Shown here: one piece after another, positions 42,631-52,923 of the stretch
How positions within the stretch are numbered: position 1 is the stretch's first letter
How the letters are laid out: each line of letters opens with the position of its first letter
From: Polaribacter sp.
GTDB taxonomy: Bacteria; Bacteroidota; Bacteroidia; Flavobacteriales; Flavobacteriaceae
Reading direction: 5' to 3'
Length of the DNA: 64,000 nt
Assembly: GCA_029245785.1 (NCBI GenBank)
Contig: JAQWOR010000066.1
Span: 1 to 64,000 of the forward strand
Made by a program: the position numbers and the translations under genes
The notes under the pieces: model-generated
Database searches by the model: none
The model's input: only the letters and a program-made list of their open reading frames with translations
Told to the model about the DNA's origin: nothing

Positions 42631-42900
42631 ATGTATTTAACAAAAGAAGTAAAAGAGAACATCTTTTCAAAACACGGTAAGTCAGCAACTGACACTGGAA
42701 CATCAGAAGGGCAAATTGCTTTGTTCACATTTAGAATCAACCATTTAACAGAACATTTAAAAGGGAATCGTAAAGATTACAACACTGAGCGTTCATTAGT
42801 AAAACTGGTAGGTAAACGTAGAAGTTTATTAGATTATCTAAAGAAAACTGAAATCAACAGGTACCGTGCAATTATCAAAGAATTAGGAATTAGAAAATAA
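42631..42900 (+). CDS. rpsO: 30S ribosomal protein S15
   Basis: 'HGKSATDTGTSEGQIALFTFRINHLTEHLK', 'RSLVKLVGKRRSLLDYLKK'. Confidence 0.97.
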   Translation: MYLTKEVKENIFSKHGKSATDTGTSEGQIALFTFRINHLTEHLKGNRKDYNTERSLVKLVGKRRSLLDYLKKTEINRYRAIIKELGIRK

Positions 42901-42906
42901 AACCTA

Positions 42907-42942
42907 ACAAAAAAAGAGGCTCTATAAACGTGCCTCTTTTTT
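42907..42942 (+). terminator. Hairpin/terminator between rpsO and pnp
   Basis: AAAAAAAGAGGC-tctataaacgt-GCCTCTTTTTT. Confidence 0.75.
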
Positions 42943-43016
42943 ATTTTACATTCATTGGAGAACAGACACAACAACACACAACGCATTAATTAAGTAAAAA
43001 ATTAGAATTAAAACGT

Positions 43017-45245
43017 ATGATTCCAAAAGTATTTAACGAGGTTATAGACCTTGGAGATGGAAGAACCATCTCATTAGAAACCGGTAAGTTAGCAAAACAA
43101 GCACACGGTTCAGTTGTTGTAAGAATGGGAGACGCAATGTTATTGTGTACAGTAGTATCAAACTACAAACAAAGTCCTGTAGATTTTTTGCCATTAACGG
43201 TAGATTATAGAGAGAAGTTTGCAGCCGCTGGAAGATATCCTGGAGGTTTCTTTAAAAGAGAAGCAAGACCAAGTGATGGAGAAGTATTAACAATGCGTCT
43301 TGTAGACCGTGTTTTACGTCCATTATTTCCAAAAGATTACCATTCAGAAGTACAAGTAATGATTCAGTTAATGTCTCATGATGAAAATGTAATGCCAGAT
43401 GCACTAGCAGGTTTAGCAGCATCAGCAGCAATACAATTGTCTGACTTCCCTTTTGAATGTCCTATTTCTGAAGCACGTGTTGCTAGAGTAAATGGAGAAT
43501 TTGTTATCAATCCAAGTAGAGCTCAATTAGCAGATGCTGATTTAGACATGATGATTGGCGCTTCTGCAGACTCAGTAATGATGGTAGAAGGAGAAATGGA
43601 CGAAGTTTCTGAAGAAGAAATGGCAGATGCAATTAAATTTGCACACGAAGCAATTAAAATACAATGTGCTGCTCAAGTTCGCTTGGCAGAAGCATTTGGA
43701 AAAAAAGAAGTTCGTGAATATGAAGGAGAAAGAGAAGACGAAGAACTAGCAAAAAAAATACACGAGCTTACCTATGATAAATGTTACGCTATTGCTAAAA
43801 AAGGAACTTCTAAAGCTGAAAGAACAGAAGCTTTTTCTAGTATAAAAGAAGAAGTAATAGCTTCATTCACAGAAGAAGAATTAGCAGATTATGGAGACTT
43901 AGTTGGAAAGTATTTCAACAAAGCACAAAAAACTGCTATTCGTGAATTAACCTTAGCAGAAGGTTTACGTTTAGATGGTCGTAAGACAGATGAAATTAGA
44001 CCAATTTGGTGTGAGGTAAACTACTTACCTTCTACACATGGCTCATCAATATTTACAAGAGGTGAAACTCAAGCCTTAGCAACCGTTACTTTAGGAACAT
44101 CAAGAGAAGCAAACAAAATAGATATGCCATCTTACGAAGGTGAAGAAACTTTCTATTTACACTATAACTTCCCTCCTTTTTGTACTGGAGAAGCACGTCC
44201 GTTAAGAGGAACCTCTCGTAGAGAAGTTGGTCACGGAAATTTAGCTCAACGTGGATTGAAAGGAATGATTCCTGACGATTGTCCTTATACAGTTAGAGTT
44301 GTGAGTGAAGTATTAGAATCTAACGGTTCTTCTTCAATGGCAACTGTTTGTGCTGGAACAATGGCATTAATGGATGCAGGAGTTCAAATAAAAAGACCTG
44401 TTTCTGGTATTGCAATGGGATTAATTTCTGATGGTGATCGTTATGCGGTATTGTCTGACATTTTAGGTGATGAAGATCATTTAGGTGATATGGACTTTAA
44501 AGTAACAGGAACTGCTGAAGGAATTACAGCATGTCAAATGGACATCAAAGTAAAAGGATTGTCTTATGAGATTTTAGTAAATGCTTTAAAACAAGCTCGT
44601 GAAGGACGTTTACATATCTTAGAGAAATTAACAGATACCATTACTGCTCCTGCTGAAAGCGTTAAAGAACACGCTCCAACCATGGTTACGCGTAGAGTGC
44701 CTAACGAATTTATTGGCGCTTTAATTGGACCTGGAGGAAAAGTGATTCAAGAGATGCAAAAAGAAACTGAGACAACTATCGTTATCAACGAAGATCCAGT
44801 AACTGAAGAAGGTATCGTTGAAATTCTAGGTGTTGGAAAAGAAGGTATTAATGCTGTTTTAGCAAAAATAGATGCCATATTATTCAAACCTGAAAAAGGC
44901 AGCGTTTATGAAGTAAAAGTAATCAAAATGTTAGATTTTGGTGCTGTGGTAGAATACCAAGATGCTCCAGGAAACGAAGTTTTATTACACGTAAGCGAAC
45001 TGGCTTGGGAACGTACTGAAAACGTAAGTGATGTGGTAAATATGGGAGATGTTTTTGATGTGAAGTACTTTGGTTTAGACCCAAGAACTCGTAAAGAAAA
45101 AGTATCTCGTAAAGCTATTTTACCAAAGCCTGAAGGATTTGTTGAAAGACCTCCAAGAGACAACAATAGAGGACGTGACAACCGCGGTAGAGATAACCGA
45201 GGTCGTGACAGAAGAGACGACAGAAAACCAAGAGAAGATAGATAA
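43017..45245 (+). CDS. pnp: Polyribonucleotide nucleotidyltransferase (PNPase)
   Basis: '[34 protein letters not shown]', KH '[16 protein letters not shown]', S1 domain, RGRDN-rich tail. Confidence 0.97.
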   Translation: MIPKVFNEVIDLGDGRTISLETGKLAKQAHGSVVVRMGDAMLLCTVVSNYKQSPVDFLPLTVDYREKFAAAGRYPGGFFKREARPSDGEVLTMRLVDRVLRPLFPKDYHSEVQVMIQLMSHDENVMPDALAGLAASAAIQLSDFPFECPISEARVARVNGEFVINPSRAQLADADLDMMIGASADSVMMVEGEMDEVSEEEMADAIKFAHEAIKIQCAAQVRLAEAFGKKEVREYEGEREDEELAKKIHELTYDKCYAIAKKGTSKAERTEAFSSIKEEVIASFTEEELADYGDLVGKYFNKAQKTAIRELTLAEGLRLDGRKTDEIRPIWCEVNYLPSTHGSSIFTRGETQALATVTLGTSREANKIDMPSYEGEETFYLHYNFPPFCTGEARPLRGTSRREVGHGNLAQRGLKGMIPDDCPYTVRVVSEVLESNGSSSMATVCAGTMALMDAGVQIKRPVSGIAMGLISDGDRYAVLSDILGDEDHLGDMDFKVTGTAEGITACQMDIKVKGLSYEILVNALKQAREGRLHILEKLTDTITAPAESVKEHAPTMVTRRVPNEFIGALIGPGGKVIQEMQKETETTIVINEDPVTEEGIVEILGVGKEGINAVLAKIDAILFKPEKGSVYEVKVIKMLDFGAVVEYQDAPGNEVLLHVSELAWERTENVSDVVNMGDVFDVKYFGLDPRTRKEKVSRKAILPKPEGFVERPPRDNNRGRDNRGRDNRGRDRRDDRKPREDR

Positions 45246-45268
45246 TCTCTTAAAATTATTTCTTTTAC

Positions 45269-45301
45269 AAAAAGCACCAAAATTATTTTGGTGCTTTTTT
45301 T
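45269..45301 (+). terminator. Terminator after pnp
   Basis: AAAAAGCACCAAAAT-TATTTTGGTGCTTTTTT. Confidence 0.85.
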
Positions 45302-45351
45302 ATGGTTCACTGTTCTATTCTATTTAGATTTAGTTTCTTTGTAACCCACTT

Positions 45352-46476
45352 ATGAAAATTCAACGAATTACATACTTCTCTTTAGGAAGCAATCAAGGAA
45401 ACAAGCTTGAGAGTCTTCAAAAAGCAGTGGTTTTAATTGCAGAAAAAATAGGCGCTGTTTTAAAAATTGCATCTATTTACACAACACCTGCATTAGGATT
45501 TAAAGGAGATGATTTCTTAAACACCTGCATAAAGGTTTCTACCTACTTACCTCCCGAAACATTAATTGCCCGTTTGTTAGAAATAGAAACCAAACTCGGA
45601 AGGGTTCGGAAAGAAAAAAACACCTATACAGATAGAACTATTGACATTGATATATTACTTTTTGATGACGAAATCATTTTTTCAAAAGAACTGATCGTTC
45701 CGCATCCAAGAATGCTAGAACGTAAATTTGTATTGACTCCTTTAACTGAAATTGCAAAAGACATCTTGCATCCTATTGAGAAAATTTACGTGTCAAAATG
45801 CTTAGAAAACTGCAAAGACACCTCTGAAATTAAGAAAATTTCCGAAACACTTGTAAGGCCTATCCCTTTGACAGAAAAATACAATTACATTGCTATTGAA
45901 GGAAATATTGGAGCAGGAAAAACAAGTTTGGCTAAAATGATGTCAGACGAATTCAATGCAAAAGTAGTTTTAGAACGGTTTGCTGACAATCCTTTTCTTC
46001 CAAAATTTTATGAAGACAAAGAACGGTTTGCCTTTCCTTTAGAAATGAGTTTTTTAGCAGATAGATATCAGCAGCTAACAGATGATTTAGCGCAATTTGA
46101 CCTGTTTAAAAACTTAATCGTTTCTGACTACTACATTTTCAAATCTTTGATCTTTGCACAAGTTACACTTCAAAAAGAAGAATACATTTTATACAGAAGA
46201 ATGTTTGATTTGATGTATAAAGAAATTACAAAGCCTGATTTATACGTGTATTTGTTTCAAAACACAGATAGACTGATCAAAAATATCGAAAAAAGAGGAC
46301 GTAGCTATGAGCAAAATATCACGCCAGAGTATCTCGAAAAAATTCACAATGGCTATACCACTTTTATAAAAACACAACAAAATTTAAACACCCTTATTAT
46401 TGATGTTTCTCAATTAGATTTTGTAAATAGTTCTGATGACTATACCTTTATTATCAACACCATAAACAATCACTAA
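45352..46476 (+). CDS. Fusion: HPPK (FolK) plus deoxynucleoside kinase
   Basis: N-terminal 'YFSLGSNQGNKLESLQKAV...RTIDIDILLFDDE...VPHPRMLERKFVLTPL'; C-terminal 'YIAIEGNIGAGKTSLAKMM...DNPFLPKFYEDKERFAFPLEMSFLADRYQQ'. Confidence 0.93.
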   Translation: MKIQRITYFSLGSNQGNKLESLQKAVVLIAEKIGAVLKIASIYTTPALGFKGDDFLNTCIKVSTYLPPETLIARLLEIETKLGRVRKEKNTYTDRTIDIDILLFDDEIIFSKELIVPHPRMLERKFVLTPLTEIAKDILHPIEKIYVSKCLENCKDTSEIKKISETLVRPIPLTEKYNYIAIEGNIGAGKTSLAKMMSDEFNAKVVLERFADNPFLPKFYEDKERFAFPLEMSFLADRYQQLTDDLAQFDLFKNLIVSDYYIFKSLIFAQVTLQKEEYILYRRMFDLMYKEITKPDLYVYLFQNTDRLIKNIEKRGRSYEQNITPEYLEKIHNGYTTFIKTQQNLNTLIIDVSQLDFVNSSDDYTFIINTINNH

Positions 46477-46478
46477 AT

Positions 46479-46814
46479 TTATTTTTTTAACTCTAATTTT
46501 TCAGCAAAATACTCACAAAAATCTCGCATCGTTGCGCTCATTTTTTGATCGTCAGTGGCGCGTTCAAAAGTAGCTGCCATTGCCACTAATGTTTGATGAA
46601 AGAATTGTTTCATCTCATCTACAGGCATGTCTTTTGTCCAAAGATCCATACGCAATGTGTCTTTTTTAACCGAATCCCAAACAGAAAGCATAATCGCTTT
46701 TGTCTCTGCGTCTTTAACGCCGCCATCTTCAGCTGTCCAAGAAATTGCTTCTGGGATTTTATTTTCGTCTAAACCTACTTTTATTTGAATTTCTGAGGTG
46801 TGCTTTACTGCCAT
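46479..46814 (-). CDS. gldC: Gliding motility protein GldC
   Basis: 111 aa; 'TSEIQIKVGLDENKIPEAISWTAEDGG'; partner of gldB. Confidence 0.92.
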   Translation of the reverse strand: MAVKHTSEIQIKVGLDENKIPEAISWTAEDGGVKDAETKAIMLSVWDSVKKDTLRMDLWTKDMPVDEMKQFFHQTLVAMAATFERATDDQKMSATMRDFCEYFAEKLELKK

Positions 46815-47773
46815 TATTTTTTAGGTTTGTATTTTGAATTTTTAAAAATTTCTTCTGCTTCCATTTTCAATAAACGCTGCAAAGATACATTATTATGTTT
46901 CATGTAAGAACGTACTATTTGCCAACCAAACCAAGCCCCTATTCTACCAGGAGACAATTGATCTTCTGATCTATAAAACTTTGAAAAAGGAGCATCGTCT
47001 ATAAAGCGCTGGTTCAATTTGGTATCTGTACTGTACAGCAATTTATGTTCAATAAAATACTTCCAAATTTGACTTTCATTACGTTGTGCCCACGCTAACT
47101 TTTGCTTTTCATAGCCTATTTTCTCTTCATCAGCAATTTCTGGAAGATATCTATCTAGCAGATACAATCTTTTTCCTGCTGCAATCATTTTACTTAAAAA
47201 CGTTCTGGTTGCTAACACAGAAAGCTGTGTATTGATAATTTTATCTGCTACATCAACAACGATATGATCTTTATGATAATTTTGTTTGATGTATTTTGGA
47301 AAATTATCATAAAAAGGATGCCTTTTCCCCAAATACACATCCAAAGAAATCAGTAATACCTCTTTGGTATAAATTACCTTACTTTGATAATCAACATTGC
47401 TAATTAGTGTAATTATTTTCGGCGCTTTAAACTTCGGATTGTAATATTTAATGTGTTTAAAAAGGGTGGTTAATTGCTCTTTTACTGCACTAAAATCAGC
47501 ATAGATTTTTTGAGTTTCCACAAACAATTCTCTTTCGTCGGCATTCTGTTGCTTTTGAACCCAAACACTATCAGGCACATTTTCAGGAAAAAGTAAGGGA
47601 TACCTTCTTTTTGTCTCCGCAAGTGTGCTGGTCTCTATATTGTAAAAATCAATATCAAACCTAGACACAGAAACTTCAATATCTACAGCACTTACATCTA
47701 TACGCTCTTCTGATGAAAAACCACAAGAAAACAAGGTTGTAGCTAGTAAAAAAATGAAAAAATAGTTCCGCAT
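46814..47773 (-). CDS. gldB: Gliding motility lipoprotein GldB
   Basis: 319 aa; 'TTLFSCGFSSEERIDVSAVDIEVSVSRFDIDFY'; adjacent to gldC, divergent from nadE. Confidence 0.92.
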   Translation of the reverse strand: MRNYFFIFLLATTLFSCGFSSEERIDVSAVDIEVSVSRFDIDFYNIETSTLAETKRRYPLLFPENVPDSVWVQKQQNADERELFVETQKIYADFSAVKEQLTTLFKHIKYYNPKFKAPKIITLISNVDYQSKVIYTKEVLLISLDVYLGKRHPFYDNFPKYIKQNYHKDHIVVDVADKIINTQLSVLATRTFLSKMIAAGKRLYLLDRYLPEIADEEKIGYEKQKLAWAQRNESQIWKYFIEHKLLYSTDTKLNQRFIDDAPFSKFYRSEDQLSPGRIGAWFGWQIVRSYMKHNNVSLQRLLKMEAEEIFKNSKYKPKK

Positions 47774-47825
47774 TATCTTTGTATATTTACTTCTAGTTTA
47801 GAAACGACAAAAATACTAAAATAGT

Positions 47826-48620
47826 TTGTATATGAACACAGAAAAGGTAGCAGAACATATTGTAAACTGGCTTTTAGAATATGCTACAAAAGCCAATGTT
47901 AAGGGTTTTGTTATTGGTGTTTCTGGAGGAATAGATTCTGCCGTCACCTCTACGCTATGTGCAAAAACAGGCTTACAGCTTCTTTGCCTAGAGATGCCCA
48001 TTCATCAATCCGAGAGCCAGGTCACTAGAGCCCATGAACATATAGAACAGTTAAAAAACACATTTAAAAATGTAACATCTATTAAAATTGACTTGACAAG
48101 TTCATTTGAAAATTTCAAACAAATTGTTCCTAAAACAGAACCCTCTGCACAAGTAGATCTATCTCTTGCGAATACACGAGCAAGGTTACGAATGACAACC
48201 TTGTATTATTTTGCCGGACTAAAAGACTTATTAGTAGCAGGAACTGGAAACAAGATAGAAGATTTTGGTGTTGGTTTTTTTACAAAATATGGAGATGGGG
48301 GTGTTGATATTAGTCCAATTGCAGATTTGGTGAAATCTGAAGTTTATGAATTGGCCAGCTATTTAAACATTTCTAAAACGATTCAAAACGCACAACCAAC
48401 CGATGGGTTGTTTGGAGACGACAGAACAGATGAAGATCAAATTGGAGCTTCTTATGACGAGCTAGAGTGGGCAATGCAAATGAAGTCTGAAAACAAAACA
48501 GTAGAAAATTTTACAGGAAGAGAGCTAGCCGTGTACAAAATATATAGCCATTTAAACAACATCAACCAGCACAAAATAATGCCCATTCCTGTGTGTATAA
48601 TTCCCGAAAGATTAAAGTAA
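47826..48620 (+). CDS. nadE: NAD(+) synthase
   Basis: 'GFVIGVSGGIDSAVTSTLCAK', 'AGTGNKIEDFGVGFFTKYGDGGVDISPIADL'. Confidence 0.95.
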   Translation: MYMNTEKVAEHIVNWLLEYATKANVKGFVIGVSGGIDSAVTSTLCAKTGLQLLCLEMPIHQSESQVTRAHEHIEQLKNTFKNVTSIKIDLTSSFENFKQIVPKTEPSAQVDLSLANTRARLRMTTLYYFAGLKDLLVAGTGNKIEDFGVGFFTKYGDGGVDISPIADLVKSEVYELASYLNISKTIQNAQPTDGLFGDDRTDEDQIGASYDELEWAMQMKSENKTVENFTGRELAVYKIYSHLNNINQHKIMPIPVCIIPERLK

Positions 48621-48743
48621 GTTTGCAGAGATCATCAATCTCTTTATTTTGCCGTACGCTCTTTTTTTAGAGCCATTAAAAATTGAAAATGGCAATATGA
48701 TTAATAGCTGAAGTATTCTTAATATTTGTAATGATCTTTTCAT
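48612..48743 (-). CDS. Putative 43-aa hydrophobic/basic small protein
   Basis: MKRSLQILRILQLLIILPFSIFNGSKKRAYGKIKRLMISANLL; convergent, overlapping the nadE 3' end by 9 nt. Confidence 0.25.
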   Translation of the reverse strand: MKRSLQILRILQLLIILPFSIFNGSKKRAYGKIKRLMISANLL

Positions 48744-48800
48744 GTTCTTTTTTTTAGCATAGCTAAGATACAAAAAAAACATCAATTCAATAAAAACCCA

Positions 48801-50756
48801 TCAAATAACCCTGTTTAATCTCTCAAACAACAATTGCTTAAGCCCTGTGTACTTGGAAATTAACTCAAGGTCTATCGTAGCCGATTTTTGCGATTTTGCC
48901 TCGTTCATAATCTCAATAATTTTTCGTTCTATCAAGACTCTACGTGTGTTCAAAATAGCTTCTGTTACTAGTTTTGGAAGAATTTTACTGATTTCTACAA
49001 CAAAAATACCTTTTCGTTCCCAATCGCTCAACGTATGTTTTTCCTCATCCATTAAAATCCCTGTAACCTCATTTGCAATCTGTTCATTTTTATGATGTAC
49101 CAGCTGCTCTATCATTATTTTTTCTTGCTGATTTAATTGATGAATCAACTCATAATAAACAGCTTTAAAAGCCGGGTTGGTAAACTCAATTTCATCCTCT
49201 TGCAAGCTCAAATATATTTCTTTTGAAACTTGATTGTTATAGACTTCATCTTTATAAGAAGAAACGCCCTCTTCGTCGATCTCTTCAACAGAAGCTACAA
49301 AATCTACTTTTTCATTTCCATACAGCAATAAAATTCTGATAATTTCTTTTTCTAAAATTGCTAACTGATCTACTTCTTCTAATTGTACTTCTTGTGCTTT
49401 TACAACTTCAAATGATTGCTGGCTTGTCTGATGTTTTTTCGCCTCTTCTTTATCCGTCTTAGCTATCATTTGAGCTAATTCGCTAAATAAAACTCGCTCT
49501 GAAATTTCCATAATACGCGCGCATTCTTGCACATATACTTCTCGCTGAATGGTATCTGGAATCTTAGAAATACTGGTAACAATGTCTCTGATGAGTCCTG
49601 CTTTTTTAACGGGGTCGTTTTTAGCTTCTTGCATCAATAAAGAAACTTTAAAACTGATAAAGTCTTGCGCAGTATCTTCTAAATACGCTTTTAGCTCAGT
49701 ATCTGAATGTGATTTTGCAAAACTATCAGGGTCTTCTCCTTCAGGAAAAGACACCACTTTCACATTCATTCCCTGTTCTAAAATCAAATCTATTCCACGA
49801 ACAGAGGCTCTCAATCCAGCAGCATCACCATCAAAAAGTACGGTGATGTTTTGCGTTAATCTTCGTACCAAGCGTATTTGATCTGGTGTTAATGCAGTAC
49901 CTGAAGAAGCTACTACATTTTCAATTCCTGACTGATGAAAAGAAATCACATCCGTATAGCCTTCTACCAAAAAACAATTATCTTGCTTGGCTATTTCCTT
50001 TTTCGCCTGATAAATTCCGTATAAAATTTTACTTTTATGGTAAATATCACTTTCGGGAGAGTTTAAATATTTTGCAGCTTTTTTATCATTGGTTAGAATT
50101 CGACCTCCAAAACCAAGAATCCTTCCAGACATACTGTGAATTGGAAATAGTACGCGGCCTTTAAACCGATCAAATTGTTTATCTCCTTTGACAATTGTCA
50201 ACCCTGTTGATGTTAAATACTTTACATCATATCCTTTTGCCAAAGCTGCTTTTGTAAAATGATCCCACTCATCTCTACAATACCCTAATTCAAACTTGGC
50301 AATGGTTTCGTCTTTAAAACCACGTTCTTTAAAATAAGAAAGACCTATTGCTTTTCCTTGCTGTGAATTCAGCATTAAATCGTTGAAAAAATCTTTGGCG
50401 AATTTAGACACCAAAAACATACTTTCTCGTTCGTTTAACTGCTGTTTTTGCTCATCCGACTGCTCGGTTTCTTCAATGTCAATATTGTATTTTTTTGCTA
50501 AATACTTGATGGCTTCTGGGTACGAATAATGTTCGTGTTCCATCAAAAAAGAAATGGCATTCCCTCCTTTTCCTGTACTAAAATCTTTCCAGATCTGCTT
50601 CACTGGCGACACCATAAAAGAAGGTGTTCTTTCGTCTGTAAACGGGCTGAGACCTTTAAAGTTACTTCCTGCTTTTTTTAACTGTACAAATTCGCCAATT
50701 ACCTCCTCTACACGGGCGGTTTCAAAAACACGATCTATGGTTTCTCTGGATATCAT
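48801..50756 (-). CDS. dnaG: DNA primase DnaG (zinc-ribbon cysteines missing)
   Basis: 'MISRETIDRVFETARVEEVIGEFVQLKKAGSNFKGLSPFTDERTPSFMVSPVKQIWKDFSTGKGGN', Toprim 'LVEGYTDVISFHQSGIENVVASSGTALT', 'LFDGDAAGLRAS'. Confidence 0.95.
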   Translation of the reverse strand: MISRETIDRVFETARVEEVIGEFVQLKKAGSNFKGLSPFTDERTPSFMVSPVKQIWKDFSTGKGGNAISFLMEHEHYSYPEAIKYLAKKYNIDIEETEQSDEQKQQLNERESMFLVSKFAKDFFNDLMLNSQQGKAIGLSYFKERGFKDETIAKFELGYCRDEWDHFTKAALAKGYDVKYLTSTGLTIVKGDKQFDRFKGRVLFPIHSMSGRILGFGGRILTNDKKAAKYLNSPESDIYHKSKILYGIYQAKKEIAKQDNCFLVEGYTDVISFHQSGIENVVASSGTALTPDQIRLVRRLTQNITVLFDGDAAGLRASVRGIDLILEQGMNVKVVSFPEGEDPDSFAKSHSDTELKAYLEDTAQDFISFKVSLLMQEAKNDPVKKAGLIRDIVTSISKIPDTIQREVYVQECARIMEISERVLFSELAQMIAKTDKEEAKKHQTSQQSFEVVKAQEVQLEEVDQLAILEKEIIRILLLYGNEKVDFVASVEEIDEEGVSSYKDEVYNNQVSKEIYLSLQEDEIEFTNPAFKAVYYELIHQLNQQEKIMIEQLVHHKNEQIANEVTGILMDEEKHTLSDWERKGIFVVEISKILPKLVTEAILNTRRVLIERKIIEIMNEAKSQKSATIDLELISKYTGLKQLLFERLNRVI

Positions 50757-50777
50757 TTCGTTAATTAGCACAATAAA

Positions 50778-50803
50778 CCCCAAAAGGGTTGAAACCCTTT
50801 TGG
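50778..50803. terminator. Perfect hairpin downstream of clpX
   Basis: CCCAAAAGGGT-tgaa-ACCCTTTTGGG. Confidence 0.65.
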
Positions 50804-50813
50804 GATCTTTTTA

Positions 50814-52052
50814 TTATGAGGCTGCTCTTAATTTCTTTAAGGTTGTTTTTGTCAATTTTGCTTCTGCATACTCCTTACTTACGGTAAAATCTTTTTCATC
50901 AGAACTCGGCAATTCAAACATGGCGTCTGTTAAAATCGCTTCACATAAAGATCGCAAACCACGAGCTCCTAATTTGTATTCTATCGCTTTCCCTACAACG
51001 TATTGCAACGCCTCTTCTTCAATTTGAAAAGAAACATCATCCATCAAAAATAACTTCTCATATTGTTTGATGATCGAATTTTTAGGTTCTGTTAATATGG
51101 CTCTTAATGTTTCTGCATCCAGTGGATTCATGTGGCTTAGCACAGGTAATCTTCCAATAATTTAAGGAATCAATCCAAAAGATCTTAAATCTGACGGAAT
51201 GATGTATTGCAATAAATTATCTTCATCGATCTTATCTTCAGCAACAGAAGCGCTATATCCAACAGCTTGCATATTTAAACGCTTACTAATAATTCTGTCA
51301 ATTCCAGAAAAAGCACCTCCAGCAATAAATAAAATATCTTTTGTATTGACCTCTATAAATTTTTGATCTGGATGTTTTCTTCCTCCTTTCGGTGCTACAT
51401 TTACAACAGATCCTTCTAATAATTTCAACAAGGCTTGTTGCACTCCTTCTCCAGAAACATCTCTGGTAATAGATGGATTATCTCCTTTACGAGCAATTTT
51501 ATCTATTTCATCAATAAAAACAATTCCGCGCTCTGCTTTAATTACATCATAATCTGCTGCTTGCAGCAATCTGCTTAAAATACTTTCAACATCCTCTCCA
51601 ACATAGCCTGCTTGTGTTAACACCGTTGCATCAACAATAGAAAATGGAACGTTTAGCATTTTGGCAATTGTACGAGCAACTAATGTCTTACCCGTTCCTG
51701 TTTCGCCAACTAAGACAATGTTACTCTTTTCTATTTCTACTTCATTTTCATCGTCTTTTGACTGTAACAACCGCTTGTAATGGTTATAAACAGCAACCGA
51801 CATTGATATTTTTGTTTCATCTTGACCAATGATATATTGATCTAAAAAGCTTTTAATTTCTTTTGGCTTTTTTAAGATCAATTCTTTAGACAATTCACTC
51901 GATTTTATCTCTGTAGCTTCTTCTCCTAAAATTCCGTTGGCTTGCTCAATACATGTATCACAAATATGCGCGTCGATACCTGCAATTAACAAATTTGTTT
52001 CTGCTTTTTTACGGCCACAAAATGAGCATTCTAAATTTTCTTCTTTCGACAT
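50814..52052 (-). pseudogene. clpX: ClpX ATPase subunit with in-frame TAA at 51164-51162 (codon 297)
   Basis: ORF 51162-52052 ends '...[13 protein letters not shown]'; same frame continues 'IIGRLPVLSHMNPLDAETLRAILTEPKNSIIKQYEKLF...'. Expected GLIPEIIGRLP; Glu codon replaced by TAA. N-terminal zinc finger CSFCGRKK...CDTC present. Confidence 0.95.
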
Positions 52053-52132
52053 AATTCTTCTCTTTTATTCTATGTATCACTGCAATTTTTCCCGGACCTG
52101 AATTTTCAATAGGAATTGCAATGAAAGTACTT

Positions 52133-52792
52133 TTATTTTCTTTCTAAAATTTCATCAACCATTCCGTATGCTTTTGCTTCAGCGGCTTTCATCCAATAAT
52201 CTCTATCAGAATCTTCGTGTACCTTTTCAACAGTTTGCCCAGAATGTTTGGCAATAATTTGATACAGCTCGTCTTTCAACTTCAAAATTTCACGAGTGGT
52301 AATCTCTATATCTGATGCTTGCCCTTGCGCACCTCCTAATGGCTGGTGAATCATAACTCTTGAATGTGGCAATGCAGAGCGTTTTCCTTTTGTTCCTGCA
52401 CACATTAAAACCGCTCCCATAGAAGCTGCCATTCCTGTACAGATTGTAGCAACATCTGGTTTTATAAATTGCATGGTGTCATAAATTCCTAAACCGGCGT
52501 ATACGCCTCCTCCTGGAGAATTGATATAAATTGAAATATCTTTAGATGCATCTACACTTTCTAAAAACAACAACTGCGTCTGAACTATATTGGCAACTTG
52601 ATCACTTATTCCTGTTCCTAAGAAAATGATTCTATCCATCATTAAACGAGAAAAAACATCCATTTGTGTAATGTTCATCTGACGTTCTTCCATAATATAT
52701 GGCGTTACACTGCTGGTTATTTTTCCAAAATAAGTACTACTTATTCCGTGATGTTTTGTTGCGTATTTTTCGAATTCTCTTCCGTAATCCAT
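52133..52792 (-). CDS. clpP: ATP-dependent Clp protease proteolytic subunit
   Basis: 'ISIYINSPGGGVYAGLGIYDTMQFI', 'TGMAASMGAVLMCAG', 'SRVMIHQPLGGAQGQASDIEI'. Confidence 0.97.
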   Translation of the reverse strand: MDYGREFEKYATKHHGISSTYFGKITSSVTPYIMEERQMNITQMDVFSRLMMDRIIFLGTGISDQVANIVQTQLLFLESVDASKDISIYINSPGGGVYAGLGIYDTMQFIKPDVATICTGMAASMGAVLMCAGTKGKRSALPHSRVMIHQPLGGAQGQASDIEITTREILKLKDELYQIIAKHSGQTVEKVHEDSDRDYWMKAAEAKAYGMVDEILERK

Positions 52793-52867
52793 TATCTGAG
52801 TATTTTTTATTATTTTGAACTGTAAATATAAGAACTATTAAGTTAATATTTTGTTACAGTTTCTTAC

Positions 52868-52903
52868 TAAAAAAACTCCTCTAACTGAATAAAGGAGTTT
52901 TTG
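52868..52903. terminator. Terminator after tig
   Basis: AAAAAAACTCCT-ctaactgaataa-AGGAGTTTTT. Confidence 0.75.
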
Positions 52904-52923
52904 AATATTCTTTTTAGTGACTC

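Noticed and set aside
50554-51027. 157-aa plus-strand ORF across dnaG/clpX
   Set aside because: Antisense to two conserved genes; no recognisable features.
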